From assembly GCF_012295525.1 (NCBI RefSeq), contig NZ_CP051167.1, positions 3,827,501-3,891,500 of the forward strand: a stretch of 64,000 bases of DNA. The letters run 5' to 3'. Positions 47,246 to 56,358 of this stretch are shown in pieces. The notes below the pieces were generated by a model. The model ran no database searches. It was not told where the DNA came from and saw nothing but the letters and a program-made list of their open reading frames with translations. This stretch comes from Oxynema aestuarii AP17. Its GTDB lineage: Bacteria > Cyanobacteriota > Cyanobacteriia > Cyanobacteriales > Laspinemataceae. A program made the translations under genes and the position numbers. The stretch's first letter is position 1. Every line of letters begins with the position of its first letter.

Positions 47246-47896
47246 TTAGGGAACCTTTTTCTCGGCGACGACCGCATAAAACGGATCGCCACCTCCCATT
47301 CCCAATAATTGCAAAATCGTGGGAACCTCCGACTGACGGGCGATCGCCTCTACTTCCCCAAAGCCTTCGACCGAGTTAAAATAACCTTTGACTAATTTCA
47401 AGCGATCGCCCTCACTTCCGTCCCGCCAAGCTTGAATCGCCTTTTGATAAAACATCCGATTCGAGAAACTGACGATCGCCACCCCTCCCGGCTTGAGAAC
47501 GCGCAGCATTTCCCCAAAAATAATTTCCGGCTGTTGCAAATACTGCACGGATACCGCGTTGAGAACCGCATCAAAACGGTTATCTTCTAACGGTAAAATC
47601 GGGTTTTTATTCAAATCCTGCACGAAATATTCGTCAAAACACCGGTTTTTTGCCAACTCTTCCTCATTGAGTCCGTGTCCCACCACCCGGGAAAATTCCA
47701 GATCGTCGGGAAGGTGAGACACCCAAGAACTCATTAAATCGAGAATTTCCGCCTTCGGTCGCAGGCGATCGCGGTATAACTGGGTGAGGCGATCGATAAA
47801 TCCATTATCGACATGGGTGACGAATCGGGGATAAGCATAAAAGAGGCGATCGTCACTTTCATCCAACTTAGTTCGCTGATTCGGTTTGAGTTGCAT
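47246..47896 (-). CDS. SAM-dependent methyltransferase, atypical motif I
   Basis: The 216-residue protein has a class I methyltransferase shape: ILDLMSSWVSHLP, where the usual Gly-rich motif I (E/DxGxGxG) is replaced by DLMSSWVSH, then FDAVLNAVSVQYL (motif IV-like) and MLRVLKPGGVAIVSFSNRMFY (motif VI-like). The same motif-I variant occurs in a small family seen in cyanobacteria and plants, to my recollection. Substrate unknown. It ends 20 bases after the phosphatase gene, convergently. Confidence 0.75.
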   Translation of the reverse strand: MQLKPNQRTKLDESDDRLFYAYPRFVTHVDNGFIDRLTQLYRDRLRPKAEILDLMSSWVSHLPDDLEFSRVVGHGLNEEELAKNRCFDEYFVQDLNKNPILPLEDNRFDAVLNAVSVQYLQQPEIIFGEMLRVLKPGGVAIVSFSNRMFYQKAIQAWRDGSEGDRLKLVKGYFNSVEGFGEVEAIARQSEVPTILQLLGMGGGDPFYAVVAEKKVP

Positions 47897-47964
47897 CGTT
47901 TACCCCTCCGTTCGATTTTATCTCAATATTTTAAGCGAAGGATTGACAAAAATCGAAAAGATAG

Positions 47965-47983
47965 GACACGGCAATGCCGTGTC
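47965..47983. repeat. Extragenic palindrome, GACACGGCA type
   Basis: GACACGGCA and TGCCGTGTC form a 9-bp perfect stem with a single central base. A similar element lies at 61039-61067. Confidence 0.7.
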
Positions 47984-48065
47984 TCTACGGAAATATAGGG
48001 TTAGATAATGACTGAATTTTAGACCCCATTGGATCGATTTGCACCGACGGGCGATCGCCCTTATA

Positions 48066-48413
48066 TTAATTCGCAGAACTAGCGATTTCATCGGTTTTTG
48101 CCGCCATAATAAAATCGTTGCGGTGCAATGCCGAAATCGTATGCGTCCACCAGGTTACCGTCACTTTTCCCCATTCAGTCAATAAGGCGGGATGGTGTCC
48201 TTCCGCTTCTGCTAAATGACCGATTTGATTGGTAAATGCGAGGGCTTCTTTGAAGTTTTTAAAAGCATAGGTTCGCTGCAGTCGTGGTTCTCCCTCGACT
48301 TCAATTAAATTCCACTCCGGAATTTGCGGTTTTAATTCGGCAATTTCTTCGGCATTTGCAGGTTGAGACTGCTTATTACACGCCGAGCATTTTTCTTGAG
48401 TTAAGGTAGCCAT
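48066..48413 (-). CDS. Pterin-4a-carbinolamine dehydratase
   Basis: The 115-residue product (ATG 48413) has the PCD pattern: IPEWNLIEVEGEPRLQRTYAFKNFKEALAFTNQIGHLAEAEGHHPAL, with the catalytic EGHHP and the following W...HT......D. The family recycles 4a-hydroxytetrahydrobiopterin or assists pterin metabolism. The N-terminal CSAC motif (about 9-12) is extra to the core domain and could bind metal. It sits near a DUF6671-like gene on the same strand. Confidence 0.88.
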   Translation of the reverse strand: MATLTQEKCSACNKQSQPANAEEIAELKPQIPEWNLIEVEGEPRLQRTYAFKNFKEALAFTNQIGHLAEAEGHHPALLTEWGKVTVTWWTHTISALHRNDFIMAAKTDEIASSAN

Positions 48414-48605
48414 TGCAATTTTTAATCTCTTCAACTGCATTCTCAAACTATCATTTTTTGCGGCGATCTACCTCTTCCAAAAGTTAGAAAATTATCTTTT
48501 TTAATTTTAAAGCGATTGGCTTCCCGATCTCGCGATCGGCAGACAATACACCTATCTCGATCTTGGAGTGAACCCCACGAACAATAGAGAGAAGACTCAG
48601 TTAGT

Positions 48606-49463
48606 TTAGGGATTACAATAATGACATTCCCCAGGATTAGCGGTTTTTCGTCCTTGAGGAAACAAAACTTCCTGTTTGAATCCACATTTTTTACAGCCAT
48701 GAATTTCAGCTAACATCAACGAAGTGGGTAAATGACACCACTCGCAAGGTAACCCCGCTTTGCGTTCGATAACATCAAATCCGGGCCAATCGCATTCGGG
48801 ACAACTGCACTCTAATTTTCGGATTAAATCTAAGGTTGCTTGTTCGATAACTTGGAGACGTAAAGGATTGAAATGAGCGCGCATGTCGGTTTCTAAATGA
48901 ACTTTTTTATCCGCCGATCGCGCGATCCCAGTTTCGATAATGTCTGCTAACTGTTCTGAATTGTTAATTCCTTTAAAAATCTCCTCATTCTCACGATCGC
49001 CCACGATCGCCACTAATCCATGTTCGGGAAATCCAATGTTTTCGGCAAATGCTAAGGCTTCCTCAACGGAAGAAACCCGCCGATGACTGTAGTTTGTTTT
49101 TGTAGAGATCGCTTCGCCAATCACTTCTAAGTCCATCGTGCGATCGTGCAGTAAAACCACTTCGCGATTGGAGGGTAAAAACGGGATGGCAGGATGGGGG
49201 CCAAAACTGCCTTCACTGGCGATCGCCAACGTTTCTCCCGTCAGTTCGATCGCCGCGATCGCCTTCAAGCGTGCCGTTTCGATTTGGGTTCCCTTACGCT
49301 TAATTTCCCGGGTAAACGTTCCAAAGCGATCGGTATTAAAGTTTTGCGGGACAATGCTGCGAATTGCCAATTTTTCCGCCAAAATTGGCGCGATCGCCCG
49401 TTCTTTGCGGTGCATGGTCGCGATCGCCGCTACCCGTTCTTTTAAAAAATCTGCGGTCATCAT
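48606..49463 (-). CDS. DUF6671-like protein with zinc-ribbon tail
   Basis: The N-terminal two thirds match a family I know as DUF6671 (KERVAAIATMHRKERAIAPIL, GTFTREIKRKGTQIETAR, ASEGSFGPHPAIPF), of unknown function. The last 70 residues carry eight to nine cysteines in CxCPEC, CEWCH, CKKC and CHYC arrangements, which predict two zinc-binding sites. The whole product is 285 residues and soluble. The zinc tail suggests nucleic-acid or protein binding; no catalytic motif can be named. Confidence 0.7.
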   Translation of the reverse strand: MMTADFLKERVAAIATMHRKERAIAPILAEKLAIRSIVPQNFNTDRFGTFTREIKRKGTQIETARLKAIAAIELTGETLAIASEGSFGPHPAIPFLPSNREVVLLHDRTMDLEVIGEAISTKTNYSHRRVSSVEEALAFAENIGFPEHGLVAIVGDRENEEIFKGINNSEQLADIIETGIARSADKKVHLETDMRAHFNPLRLQVIEQATLDLIRKLECSCPECDWPGFDVIERKAGLPCEWCHLPTSLMLAEIHGCKKCGFKQEVLFPQGRKTANPGECHYCNP

Positions 49464-49636
49464 TAATCGATCTTTGACCTCCTTAATTGACAGGAATTTT
49501 AAAATTAAATTAGGGATTGTTTGAAAAAGTGTAAATTAGAATTTTTTATAAAAAGATTAATAAAAAGTTATGGCTCGACTTCCACGACTTCGCTATAATC
49601 GGCGATCGACCCATCAACACCTATCCACCCCAAACC

Positions 49637-50029
49637 GTGACTGAAAATTTTAATCTAAATCGTGAAATTCCCCCCGATTGGCACAGCAAACTTGAAGAAA
49701 TTGCTCGTCTGAGACAGACATCGATCGATTGCATTGTAGCAGAGGCGATCGCGCAATATCTCGGTGAAGATACCCCACCCCACGATCGCCGTCTGGAGGT
49801 GCTAGAAAATCGTGTTTCTCAGTTAAGCCAAAATCTCGATCGCCTCCAGAAAATTTTATCTCAATTGCAACTGCAAAACTTATCCGACGATCGCGATCGG
49901 CCATTACCCCCCTCTCCCACGACTCCCACTGTTTCACCTCCTCCCAATTTCTCGCCGATGGATGAAGTCATTTACGACGAACCCGATGAAATTCTTTACG
50001 ATTTTCTCGAACCGGAAGCAACGGAATAA
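49637..50029 (+). CDS. Ribbon-helix-helix-like small protein
   Basis: GTG starts the frame (written as Met). Residues 1-45 (IPPDWHSKLEEIARLRQTSIDCIVAEAIAQYL) resemble a CopG/ribbon-helix-helix DNA-binding unit. A coiled coil (ENRVSQLSQNLDRLQKILSQLQLQ) follows, then a Pro-rich segment and an acidic tail. It could be an antitoxin-like regulator, but no toxin gene is adjacent (neighbours are DUF6671-like and selO). No name given. Confidence 0.6.
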   Translation: MTENFNLNREIPPDWHSKLEEIARLRQTSIDCIVAEAIAQYLGEDTPPHDRRLEVLENRVSQLSQNLDRLQKILSQLQLQNLSDDRDRPLPPSPTTPTVSPPPNFSPMDEVIYDEPDEILYDFLEPEATE

Positions 50030-50100
50030 GAATTATCGCGAATTTCCTACAGAAATCCATTCCATCTCAATTCGATCGTCGATTGCCATCCATCGACGAT

Positions 50101-51582
50101 CTATCGTTCGATTCGTTTGAGTAAATGGTAAAAGGGATCCCAGTTGTCCTGTAAGGCGATCGGTTCCCAAACCGCCTCAATTTCCGGACGGACGATCACT
50201 GTTTCTGGGTTGTAACAGGCCAAGCGTTCGGTCATCATCTCTAGTTCGTCTACAGAAATAAATTGCAGTAAATGGTAGTAACACTGCCGCCAATGAGTGA
50301 CAACTTCTTCATCGGAGAAGTTCGGTAAAATTTGGTTTACATCGTCCCACCAGTGGCGATCGAACTGTTTGCGAATTTGCCAGAAAAACTCGTGATAGCC
50401 GACTTCTGTTTGCTGCAATAAGGCGATCGTTGTTTTTACTAACTCCGTCCCGGTTTCTTCTGGAAACCCTTCGGCGAATCCCAACTTTGCCAGCATCAAA
50501 CGGCGATATTCTCGATTGTAATAATCGTAAAATGGTTCTAAAGCGGCGTCCATTTCTTGGGAGTCGGCGATCGCGCGCAAAGGCACTTGTAACATTTGTA
50601 AATTCCAGCGACAAATCGGCGCTTGGTTGCCGTAACTGTAACGTCCGAAATAGTCGAAATAAGCGGCAGTAAATTGAGGATCGTAACGAGGAATAAACGC
50701 ATAAGGGCCGTAATCGAAACTTTCCCCAGTAATGGCCATATTATCGGTGTTGAGAACGGCATGACAAAAGCCTGCCGCCATCCACTGCGCCGCCAACTTT
50801 GCTACCCGCTTGACTAACTCGGCATAAAACAATATATATTTTTCGGTCGAACTCGGGCGATCGCCGGGTGCATAAGGAACGACCGGATCGGCGTTGGCGC
50901 GATCGACTTCGGGATAGTATTGCGCGATCGTGCGATCGACCAATTTGGCGATCAAATCTTTACGACCCAGATAGTGTAAGCGCTCGAAGGTTCCGAAACG
51001 AATGTGAGACTCACTCAGGCGCACCATCACGCAGGATCGCGTCGGCGAGGGTTCGTCCCCGCGCCACAATTGTTCCCCCGTTTCAATGACCGTCAAACAG
51101 CGCGATGTCCTCACCCCCATGCGATGCAGCATCTCCCCGGCTAGAACTTCCCGAACGCCACCTTTGAGGGTCAGGCGACCGTCTGCGGTGCGCGAATAGG
51201 GCGTCCTGCCGCTTCCTTTGGTACCGAGATCGTATAATTTACCATCCGTACCTCTGAGTTGGCCGTAAATAAAGCCGCGACCGTCGCCGAGTTGTGGGTT
51301 ATACTCGCCAAATTGATAGCCGTGATAACGCAAAGCGAGAAACGGACGCACTCCCCGAAACTGTCCGAAGGCTTCGATCAAGTCGTCATCGCGGACGGTA
51401 GCCGGATTGAGGCCAATTTTAGCCAGCAAGTCATCATTGCGAAAACGCAACCGATGCAGGGGAAAATCGGCGGCAGTTACGATATCGTAATAGTCGTCCC
51501 CTAGGTTTTCTAGGAAGGGTTCGTAAGCGAGATCGAGCAGGGGATTGTCGGTCGCGGGGTTGGGGGTTTCCTCTAGAGTCAT
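50101..51582 (-). CDS. selO: Protein adenylyltransferase SelO
   Basis: The 493-residue chain carries the SelO (YdiU/UPF0061) signature: [58 protein letters not shown] and the metal site [23 protein letters not shown]. The family is a kinase fold with a flipped nucleotide that transfers AMP to Ser/Thr/Tyr in redox-linked proteins. The bacterial-type catalytic residues (Lys in GTKGSG, Asn and Asp in LNTDN/ESFDYG) are all present. Its length is in the normal range. Single-gene unit. Confidence 0.93.
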   Translation of the reverse strand: MTLEETPNPATDNPLLDLAYEPFLENLGDDYYDIVTAADFPLHRLRFRNDDLLAKIGLNPATVRDDDLIEAFGQFRGVRPFLALRYHGYQFGEYNPQLGDGRGFIYGQLRGTDGKLYDLGTKGSGRTPYSRTADGRLTLKGGVREVLAGEMLHRMGVRTSRCLTVIETGEQLWRGDEPSPTRSCVMVRLSESHIRFGTFERLHYLGRKDLIAKLVDRTIAQYYPEVDRANADPVVPYAPGDRPSSTEKYILFYAELVKRVAKLAAQWMAAGFCHAVLNTDNMAITGESFDYGPYAFIPRYDPQFTAAYFDYFGRYSYGNQAPICRWNLQMLQVPLRAIADSQEMDAALEPFYDYYNREYRRLMLAKLGFAEGFPEETGTELVKTTIALLQQTEVGYHEFFWQIRKQFDRHWWDDVNQILPNFSDEEVVTHWRQCYYHLLQFISVDELEMMTERLACYNPETVIVRPEIEAVWEPIALQDNWDPFYHLLKRIER

Positions 51583-51649
51583 CAGTCCGATTTTGCCAGT
51601 GGTCTGTTTTGATTTTGCCAGGAAGTGCGATCGATCGCACGGTTGGGAA

Positions 51650-51682
51650 TTTTAGATTTTAGATCTTGGATTTTAGATCTTG
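51650..51682. repeat. Heptamer tandem repeat, imperfect
   Basis: Units TTTTAGA, TTTTAGA, TCTTGGA, TTTTAGA and a partial TCTTG are arranged in tandem, 67 bases upstream of selO. Confidence 0.7.
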
Positions 51683-51836
51683 CTTTTCGTCTTCCTCGGC
51701 GTTGGTGAGGGAATCCGTTTTTACACGGGATACAGTTTATTTTAGGTCAATTTGGCGACGATCGATATAAGTTTGGCCAACAGACGTGATTGGGAAAGAG
51801 TTATATAGTAATTTTAAATAATTTGTAACCCAAGCA

Positions 51837-51853
51837 GGGAGCAATATGCTCCC
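51837..51853. repeat. Extragenic palindrome, GGGAGCA type
   Basis: GGGAGCA and TGCTCCC form a perfect 7-bp stem with loop ATA. It lies in non-coding sequence. Confidence 0.65.
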
Positions 51854-52335
51854 ACTTCCAAGGGTTGGGGGGTCACCTTGACTTGACTGATTTAGGACGG
51901 CTATATAGCAGTTTCTTAACTCCTTCAAATTCAGAAATTACCGAACTAAAAATTGGATTGGAAGGCCAATTCTCCCGTCGTCAATTCTCTGTGCTGACTC
52001 GCGAACGGCAATCCCGATTTTCCGACGATCGCGATCGCCGTTATATAATATAGGCAGATTACTCGATAAGCTGTCGTTGTTGGCAATGGCGAACCTCTAA
52101 CGATTGTGGCAACCTGTCTCTGTACTGGTGCCGATTTGTTTGGGGATTTTTACTTACTTTTTAGCATTGCCCTGTTTTAGATCGTCATCTCCGTTGACGG
52201 ACGGCAATGGAAGCCAAAAACTTCTCTATAGATCTCCGATTTTATACCGTATTTTGGCTTTTTGATAAAATTTATTCCCCCCTAATTGTCGAGTAATCTT
52301 TTTTGATGTCATCGGCAAACTAGTGGAGTTTTGCT

Positions 52336-53436
52336 ATGTTAGATGCTTTTCCTGAAGGAGTCATCGTCGATCCGGGATTCCAGTTTTTTTTATTAGCAAT
52401 TTCCGGGGCGATTGCCTTTCTAGCAGGATATTTCATTCCGAAAATGATTCAACCCGCGATCGCGATCGCCGTTTCCGAAAAAGCCGGAGATACTTATTCT
52501 AAAATTGTCGATCCTTATCGGAGTTTAATTGGGATTGTCATTGCTTTAGGAATTACTGATATTTCTTGGTTGATTATTCCTTCTCCCAACGATCTATGGT
52601 TTGAGATTGTTGAAATTCCCCTGAGTTTAACATTGGCGATCGCCGCAACTTGGTTAGCCTCTCGGTTATTTTCCAATTTCTTCGATGTCTACTTACTCGA
52701 TGCGGCGTTGAGAAAAGGGAGAAAAACGAATAGCGAATTACTGATTCTCGGCAAATATATCGCTAATGCGGCCTTTATTTTTGTCGCAATTGTTATTTTC
52801 GCTCAAGCTCATCAAATCAATATTTTAGGGATTTTGGCAAGCTTGGGAATTGGCGGTTTAGCGGTAGCTTTTGCGGCGCAAAAAACCTTAGAGCAACTCC
52901 TCGGTGGAATCGTGCTTTATGTCGATCGCCCTTTCTCGGTCGATGACTATATCGGCTTACCCGACGGCACTTTTGGACGGATCGAATCGATCGGATTGCG
53001 ATCGACAAAAATCCGCTCTTCCGGGAAAGGAACCTTAATCATCGTCCCCAATAGTTCCCTGACTCAAGTTACGATTGAAAACTTCACTGGGGCGAAAAAA
53101 GTGATGGCTATTTTATATCTAAATTTGCATCAAGTTATCCCCAGTGAAGAACGCGCCTTAATCCGTCAAACCATTGTCAATAGTACCGACGATATTTTTG
53201 GGATCGACTCGCGCAATACCGATGTAGCATTCCGCGATCGCAAAAATGGCGGTGAGAATATCACCCAAGTTCAAATTACCTTTTTCATCTTAGGTTCTGG
53301 CGATGTCTCGATGGATTTACGGCGTCAACTGCTCGATTTAGCCACTCAAAGTATTACTCAACAGTTGAGAGGTTACGGCATTGAATTTGATATTGAAGAG
53401 TCTACCATTTATGTTGATTCCCCAATTACTATCTAA
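52336..53436 (+). CDS. MscS-family mechanosensitive channel, copy A
   Basis: The 366-residue protein has N-terminal helices (FFLLAISGAIAFLAGYFI and others) then the conserved MscS pore and beta domain: ASLGIGGLAVAFAAQKTLEQLLGGIVLYVDRPF, then GRIESIGLRSTKIRSSGKGTLIIVPNS. It is one of two adjacent, very similar genes. The order of helices (about five before the beta domain) puts it in the larger MscS class rather than the E. coli three-helix form. Likely an osmotic-stress channel. Confidence 0.9.
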   Translation: MLDAFPEGVIVDPGFQFFLLAISGAIAFLAGYFIPKMIQPAIAIAVSEKAGDTYSKIVDPYRSLIGIVIALGITDISWLIIPSPNDLWFEIVEIPLSLTLAIAATWLASRLFSNFFDVYLLDAALRKGRKTNSELLILGKYIANAAFIFVAIVIFAQAHQINILGILASLGIGGLAVAFAAQKTLEQLLGGIVLYVDRPFSVDDYIGLPDGTFGRIESIGLRSTKIRSSGKGTLIIVPNSSLTQVTIENFTGAKKVMAILYLNLHQVIPSEERALIRQTIVNSTDDIFGIDSRNTDVAFRDRKNGGENITQVQITFFILGSGDVSMDLRRQLLDLATQSITQQLRGYGIEFDIEESTIYVDSPITI

Positions 53437-53437
53437 C

Positions 53438-54556
53438 ATGAGTTTTTCCGATGTATTGAGTTTCTTTGTCAAGCCAGAAATCCGGCGATTAATCGGATTT
53501 TTCATATTTTTCTGCTTGTCTTTGCTGGTTGGCGAATATACCCCGAGCATCGTTAGAATCATTATTCACCGCTTTTCTCCCCAGCAAGTTACGATTATTT
53601 ACGATAACTTGATCGATCCGATTAAAGGAGCCTTCAAAACCGCCGGGAAGTTTATTTTGATTTCTCTAACCTTTATCTGGTTGGAGCAAGATTATCAAGC
53701 AATTAACAATTTTCTAACTCCGTTTATTAATCTCGGAGTTGTCAGTAGTGTGGCTTGGTTGCTCTCGCGGTTGTTTCGTCAGTTTGTTCGGTTTTACGGA
53801 ATTGACTTGATTCGCAAACTCGGGCGAGAAGTCGATGAGTTTCTGCTTGTTTTCGAGACATTAGCCAATATCGTGATTGGTTTTTTTGCCGCCTTGGTTT
53901 ATGCCAATAGTTTGCGCATCAATTTAATTGGTTTAATGGCCAGTTTGGGGATTGGGGGTTTGGCGGTGGCTTTCGCCGCCCAAAAGATTTTAGAACAGTT
54001 ACTCAGTACGATCGTTTTGTATTTAGACCGTCCTTTTATTCCCGGGGATTACATTCGCTTGCAAAACGGTCAGTTAGGACGGGTCGAGTCGATTGGCTTG
54101 CGTTCTACTAAAATCAGAACTTCGGCAAAAAGCACCTTATTTATCGTCCCGAATTCGACGTTGATTAGTATGGAAATTGAAAATATTACCCGGGCGAAAA
54201 AGGTGATGGTGTTACTCTATCTTGAGTTTTTTCGGGTATTAGACCAACGGGAACATGCTCTCGTTCAACAGACGGTGAAGGAAAGCACGAATTCTTTGTT
54301 TGGTATCGATCCGGGGAGTACGAAAATTACGTTTAACGATCGCTTCATCAAACGCAATGAGGAAGGGTTTGAGAAAGAAATTACCCAAGCTCGCATTACT
54401 TTCTTCATTCTCGGATCCAGTGAAAACTCTATTGAGTTGAGAAAGCGATTGCTCGAAATTGCCAACGATTCGATTTCGCACAAATTGCGATCGTTCGGCG
54501 TCGAATTTACGATGCAAGACCCGACGATTTACGTGGAGTCTCCGGTCACTTTGTGA
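53438..54556 (+). CDS. MscS-family mechanosensitive channel, copy B
   Basis: ATG 53438 lies one base after the stop of copy A. The 372-residue product has the same signature: ASLGIGGLAVAFAAQKILEQLLSTIVLYLDRPF, GRVESIGLRSTKIRTSAKSTLFIVPNS and a matching ending (PTIYVESPVTL versus STIYVDSPITI). The pair arose by tandem duplication and is probably one operon; the two could form mixed heptamers. Copy B has a few more basic residues in the C-terminal third. Confidence 0.9.
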   Translation: MSFSDVLSFFVKPEIRRLIGFFIFFCLSLLVGEYTPSIVRIIIHRFSPQQVTIIYDNLIDPIKGAFKTAGKFILISLTFIWLEQDYQAINNFLTPFINLGVVSSVAWLLSRLFRQFVRFYGIDLIRKLGREVDEFLLVFETLANIVIGFFAALVYANSLRINLIGLMASLGIGGLAVAFAAQKILEQLLSTIVLYLDRPFIPGDYIRLQNGQLGRVESIGLRSTKIRTSAKSTLFIVPNSTLISMEIENITRAKKVMVLLYLEFFRVLDQREHALVQQTVKESTNSLFGIDPGSTKITFNDRFIKRNEEGFEKEITQARITFFILGSSENSIELRKRLLEIANDSISHKLRSFGVEFTMQDPTIYVESPVTL

Positions 54557-54733
54557 GGCAGACCGGACAAGTTTACACTCGATCGCGTTTGGTAATGAAG
54601 TGTTACGGTTTTACCCCCTTCCAGATCGGGTTTACGGGGCTAGAATAAAAACATGAGGTCCAAAAATGATGGTTTTCGACGGATTCACTCTGTCAAAGAA
54701 CCACAGATTTATATTTCAGGAGGGATACACCTC

Positions 54734-55009
54734 ATGTCTCCAACGTTCGCTAGTTCCGCAACTCCCCTCGGTGTCAGCCCTTATGCCGAAAAAACTTTAG
54801 GAGATCGCATTGACGACGCGATCGCCGAAGCACGAGCGATTACCGACGAAAAAGGGGTAGAATCTCGTGAAAGCGCGGTTGCGTGGGATATTGTCGAAGA
54901 ATTACTGTCAGCTTCCGCTCATCGTCGCGAAAAATTGCCGAAAAACGCCTTTGAAGTCTATTGTTCGGAACATCCCGAAGCTCAAGAAGCCCGGATGTAC
55001 GACGTTTGA
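54734..55009 (+). CDS. CP12-like protein lacking the N-terminal cysteines
   Basis: ATG 54734 follows a strong AGGAGGG at the right spacing, giving 91 residues. The core AWDIVEELLSASAHRREK and the end NAFEVYCSEHPEAQEARMYDV match CP12, which links phosphoribulokinase and GAPDH in the dark. Typical CP12 has two Cys pairs. Here the N-terminal pair is absent (DEKGVESRESAVAWD) and at the C-terminus the second Cys is Ala (EAR where EC is usual), leaving one Cys. Thus redox disulfide switching as known for CP12 cannot work in this copy. Confidence 0.85.
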   Translation: MSPTFASSATPLGVSPYAEKTLGDRIDDAIAEARAITDEKGVESRESAVAWDIVEELLSASAHRREKLPKNAFEVYCSEHPEAQEARMYDV

Positions 55010-55123
55010 TCGCGATCGCTCCCGACTGTTGACGGTTAACGATTGACCTCAAAGATCGCGCGATCGCCCGACCCCAACGATCGCGCGAAACGGCCTCAGA
55101 CTTTGCGGTTATCCGCACTACAA

Positions 55124-56305
55124 TTAAGGCGATTCCTCGCCTTTTAAATCAATCCAAGAACACCGACGGTACTGCCGTTCGAGTAACTCTAAATTCGGGC
55201 GTGCTTCCTCATCTGAAGGCAGTTCCAAGCGCCGCCCCGCTAATTTTCCATAGCTCGTTTGCGCTAATTCCGGCGCGATCGCCACCGTCAGTGTTTTTGG
55301 ATCGATCGCCAGTAAATTCTGGTTAAATAAGTTATGTAAATCGGCGCGCAAAATTAAGCCATTTTCTAAGTCTTTTGCCCCCGCCGCGCGATCGCGATCC
55401 AGCCGCACCGCGTCGATCGCCGCCTCTACCTCACATCCAGTCAAAGGGCAGCGATTGTTATATGCAGCGAGTAACTTAGTGCGAAATGCGGGCGATTCTC
55501 GTCGGTTCCACCACCACGCCAGCAAAGGCACCACGCCGCCGCCGACGATCGCTCCGGCGATCGCCCCGGCGCCCGAGATCAGAAAAAATTGACGGTTCGA
55601 GTCCGGAACCGCCCCCACCTGGGGCATTTGGGCGATCGCCAAACTGCTGCCGATCTCCTCTTGCGCCGCCTCCGCATCCACCGCCGCCTCTCGAACCCGG
55701 TCTAACTGCTGTTGCTTGAGTTCGACTCGTTTCTCCAATTTTTGCCGCTCTTCGGCGTCGCCGCCTGTATAATTGTCCCGTGCTTGGCGGGTCGCCTCCA
55801 ACTCCTTGCTAATTTCCGGCAATTGCCGCTCGATATTTTGTAACACCACTTGCAGCGAATTTTGATTGAGCAAACGGCTTTGTTCGATCATCGCTTGCAT
55901 CAATAATTGTGCAGTTTCTTGCGCCGATTGCGCCGTTTCGTCGCGATAGTAAACCTCCAGCGCCGAATTCCCGTCTCGATTGACAACCCGCAGTGAAATT
56001 CGCTCCAATAACGTCGGTGGGGTTTCGTTCACCCGCGAACTCACCGCTTCTAAAACATTATCCGCCAGCAAAATTTCTTTAGACAGTTGCTTCCCTTGTT
56101 CGAGAATTTGGGTCGCTGTTTGGGAAAAAGAAATTGGCGGATTTGCACCCACTAAAACCCCACGGGCCACATATTTCGGAAGGGGATCGAGACCCATAAA
56201 AGCCCAAATCCCCGCACCGCCGACGCTCATTGTAAAACAGGCGATCGCGATCCATTTCGAGCGATTTAAAAGCTGAACATAACGCCGCATTAATGACCCG
56301 TTCAT
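55124..56305 (-). CDS. Wzz-like membrane protein with HNH_2-like C-terminus
   Basis: The 393-residue product has a TM near the N-terminus (WIAIACFTMSVGGAGIWAFMGL, about 18-39), an extra-cytoplasmic coiled coil (about 120-225, ENIERQLPEISKELEATRQAR and similar), and a second TM near 240-265 (FFLISGAGAIAGAIVGGGVVPLLAWW). This is the layout of Wzz/GumC polysaccharide co-polymerases. The last 115 residues match HNH_2: YNNRCPLTGCEVEAAI, LENGLILRADLHNLFNQNLLAIDP and YGKLAGRRLELP. Where HNH_2 enzymes have the general-base His (AAHI), this protein has AVRL; the Asn (ENGL) and second His (DLH) are kept. The HNH part should be cytosolic. Catalysis is doubtful; nucleic-acid binding is possible. Confidence 0.72.
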   Translation of the reverse strand: MNGSLMRRYVQLLNRSKWIAIACFTMSVGGAGIWAFMGLDPLPKYVARGVLVGANPPISFSQTATQILEQGKQLSKEILLADNVLEAVSSRVNETPPTLLERISLRVVNRDGNSALEVYYRDETAQSAQETAQLLMQAMIEQSRLLNQNSLQVVLQNIERQLPEISKELEATRQARDNYTGGDAEERQKLEKRVELKQQQLDRVREAAVDAEAAQEEIGSSLAIAQMPQVGAVPDSNRQFFLISGAGAIAGAIVGGGVVPLLAWWWNRRESPAFRTKLLAAYNNRCPLTGCEVEAAIDAVRLDRDRAAGAKDLENGLILRADLHNLFNQNLLAIDPKTLTVAIAPELAQTSYGKLAGRRLELPSDEEARPNLELLERQYRRCSWIDLKGEESP

Positions 56306-56358
56306 GGGGGATTCCCGAACGACAACAAACCCGCACGATCTTGAGGCTTCGCCCCAGT

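Larger units (their letters stand above)
51583..52335. other. Intergenic region with repeats
   Basis: It holds a heptamer array (51650-51682), a palindrome (51837-51853) and AT-rich sequence before the MscS pair. No gene was recognised in 753 bases. Confidence 0.55.

Noticed and set aside
49637-50029. Toxin-antitoxin pair
   Set aside because: The ribbon-helix-helix-like protein has no small toxin gene beside it; neighbours are unrelated housekeeping genes.
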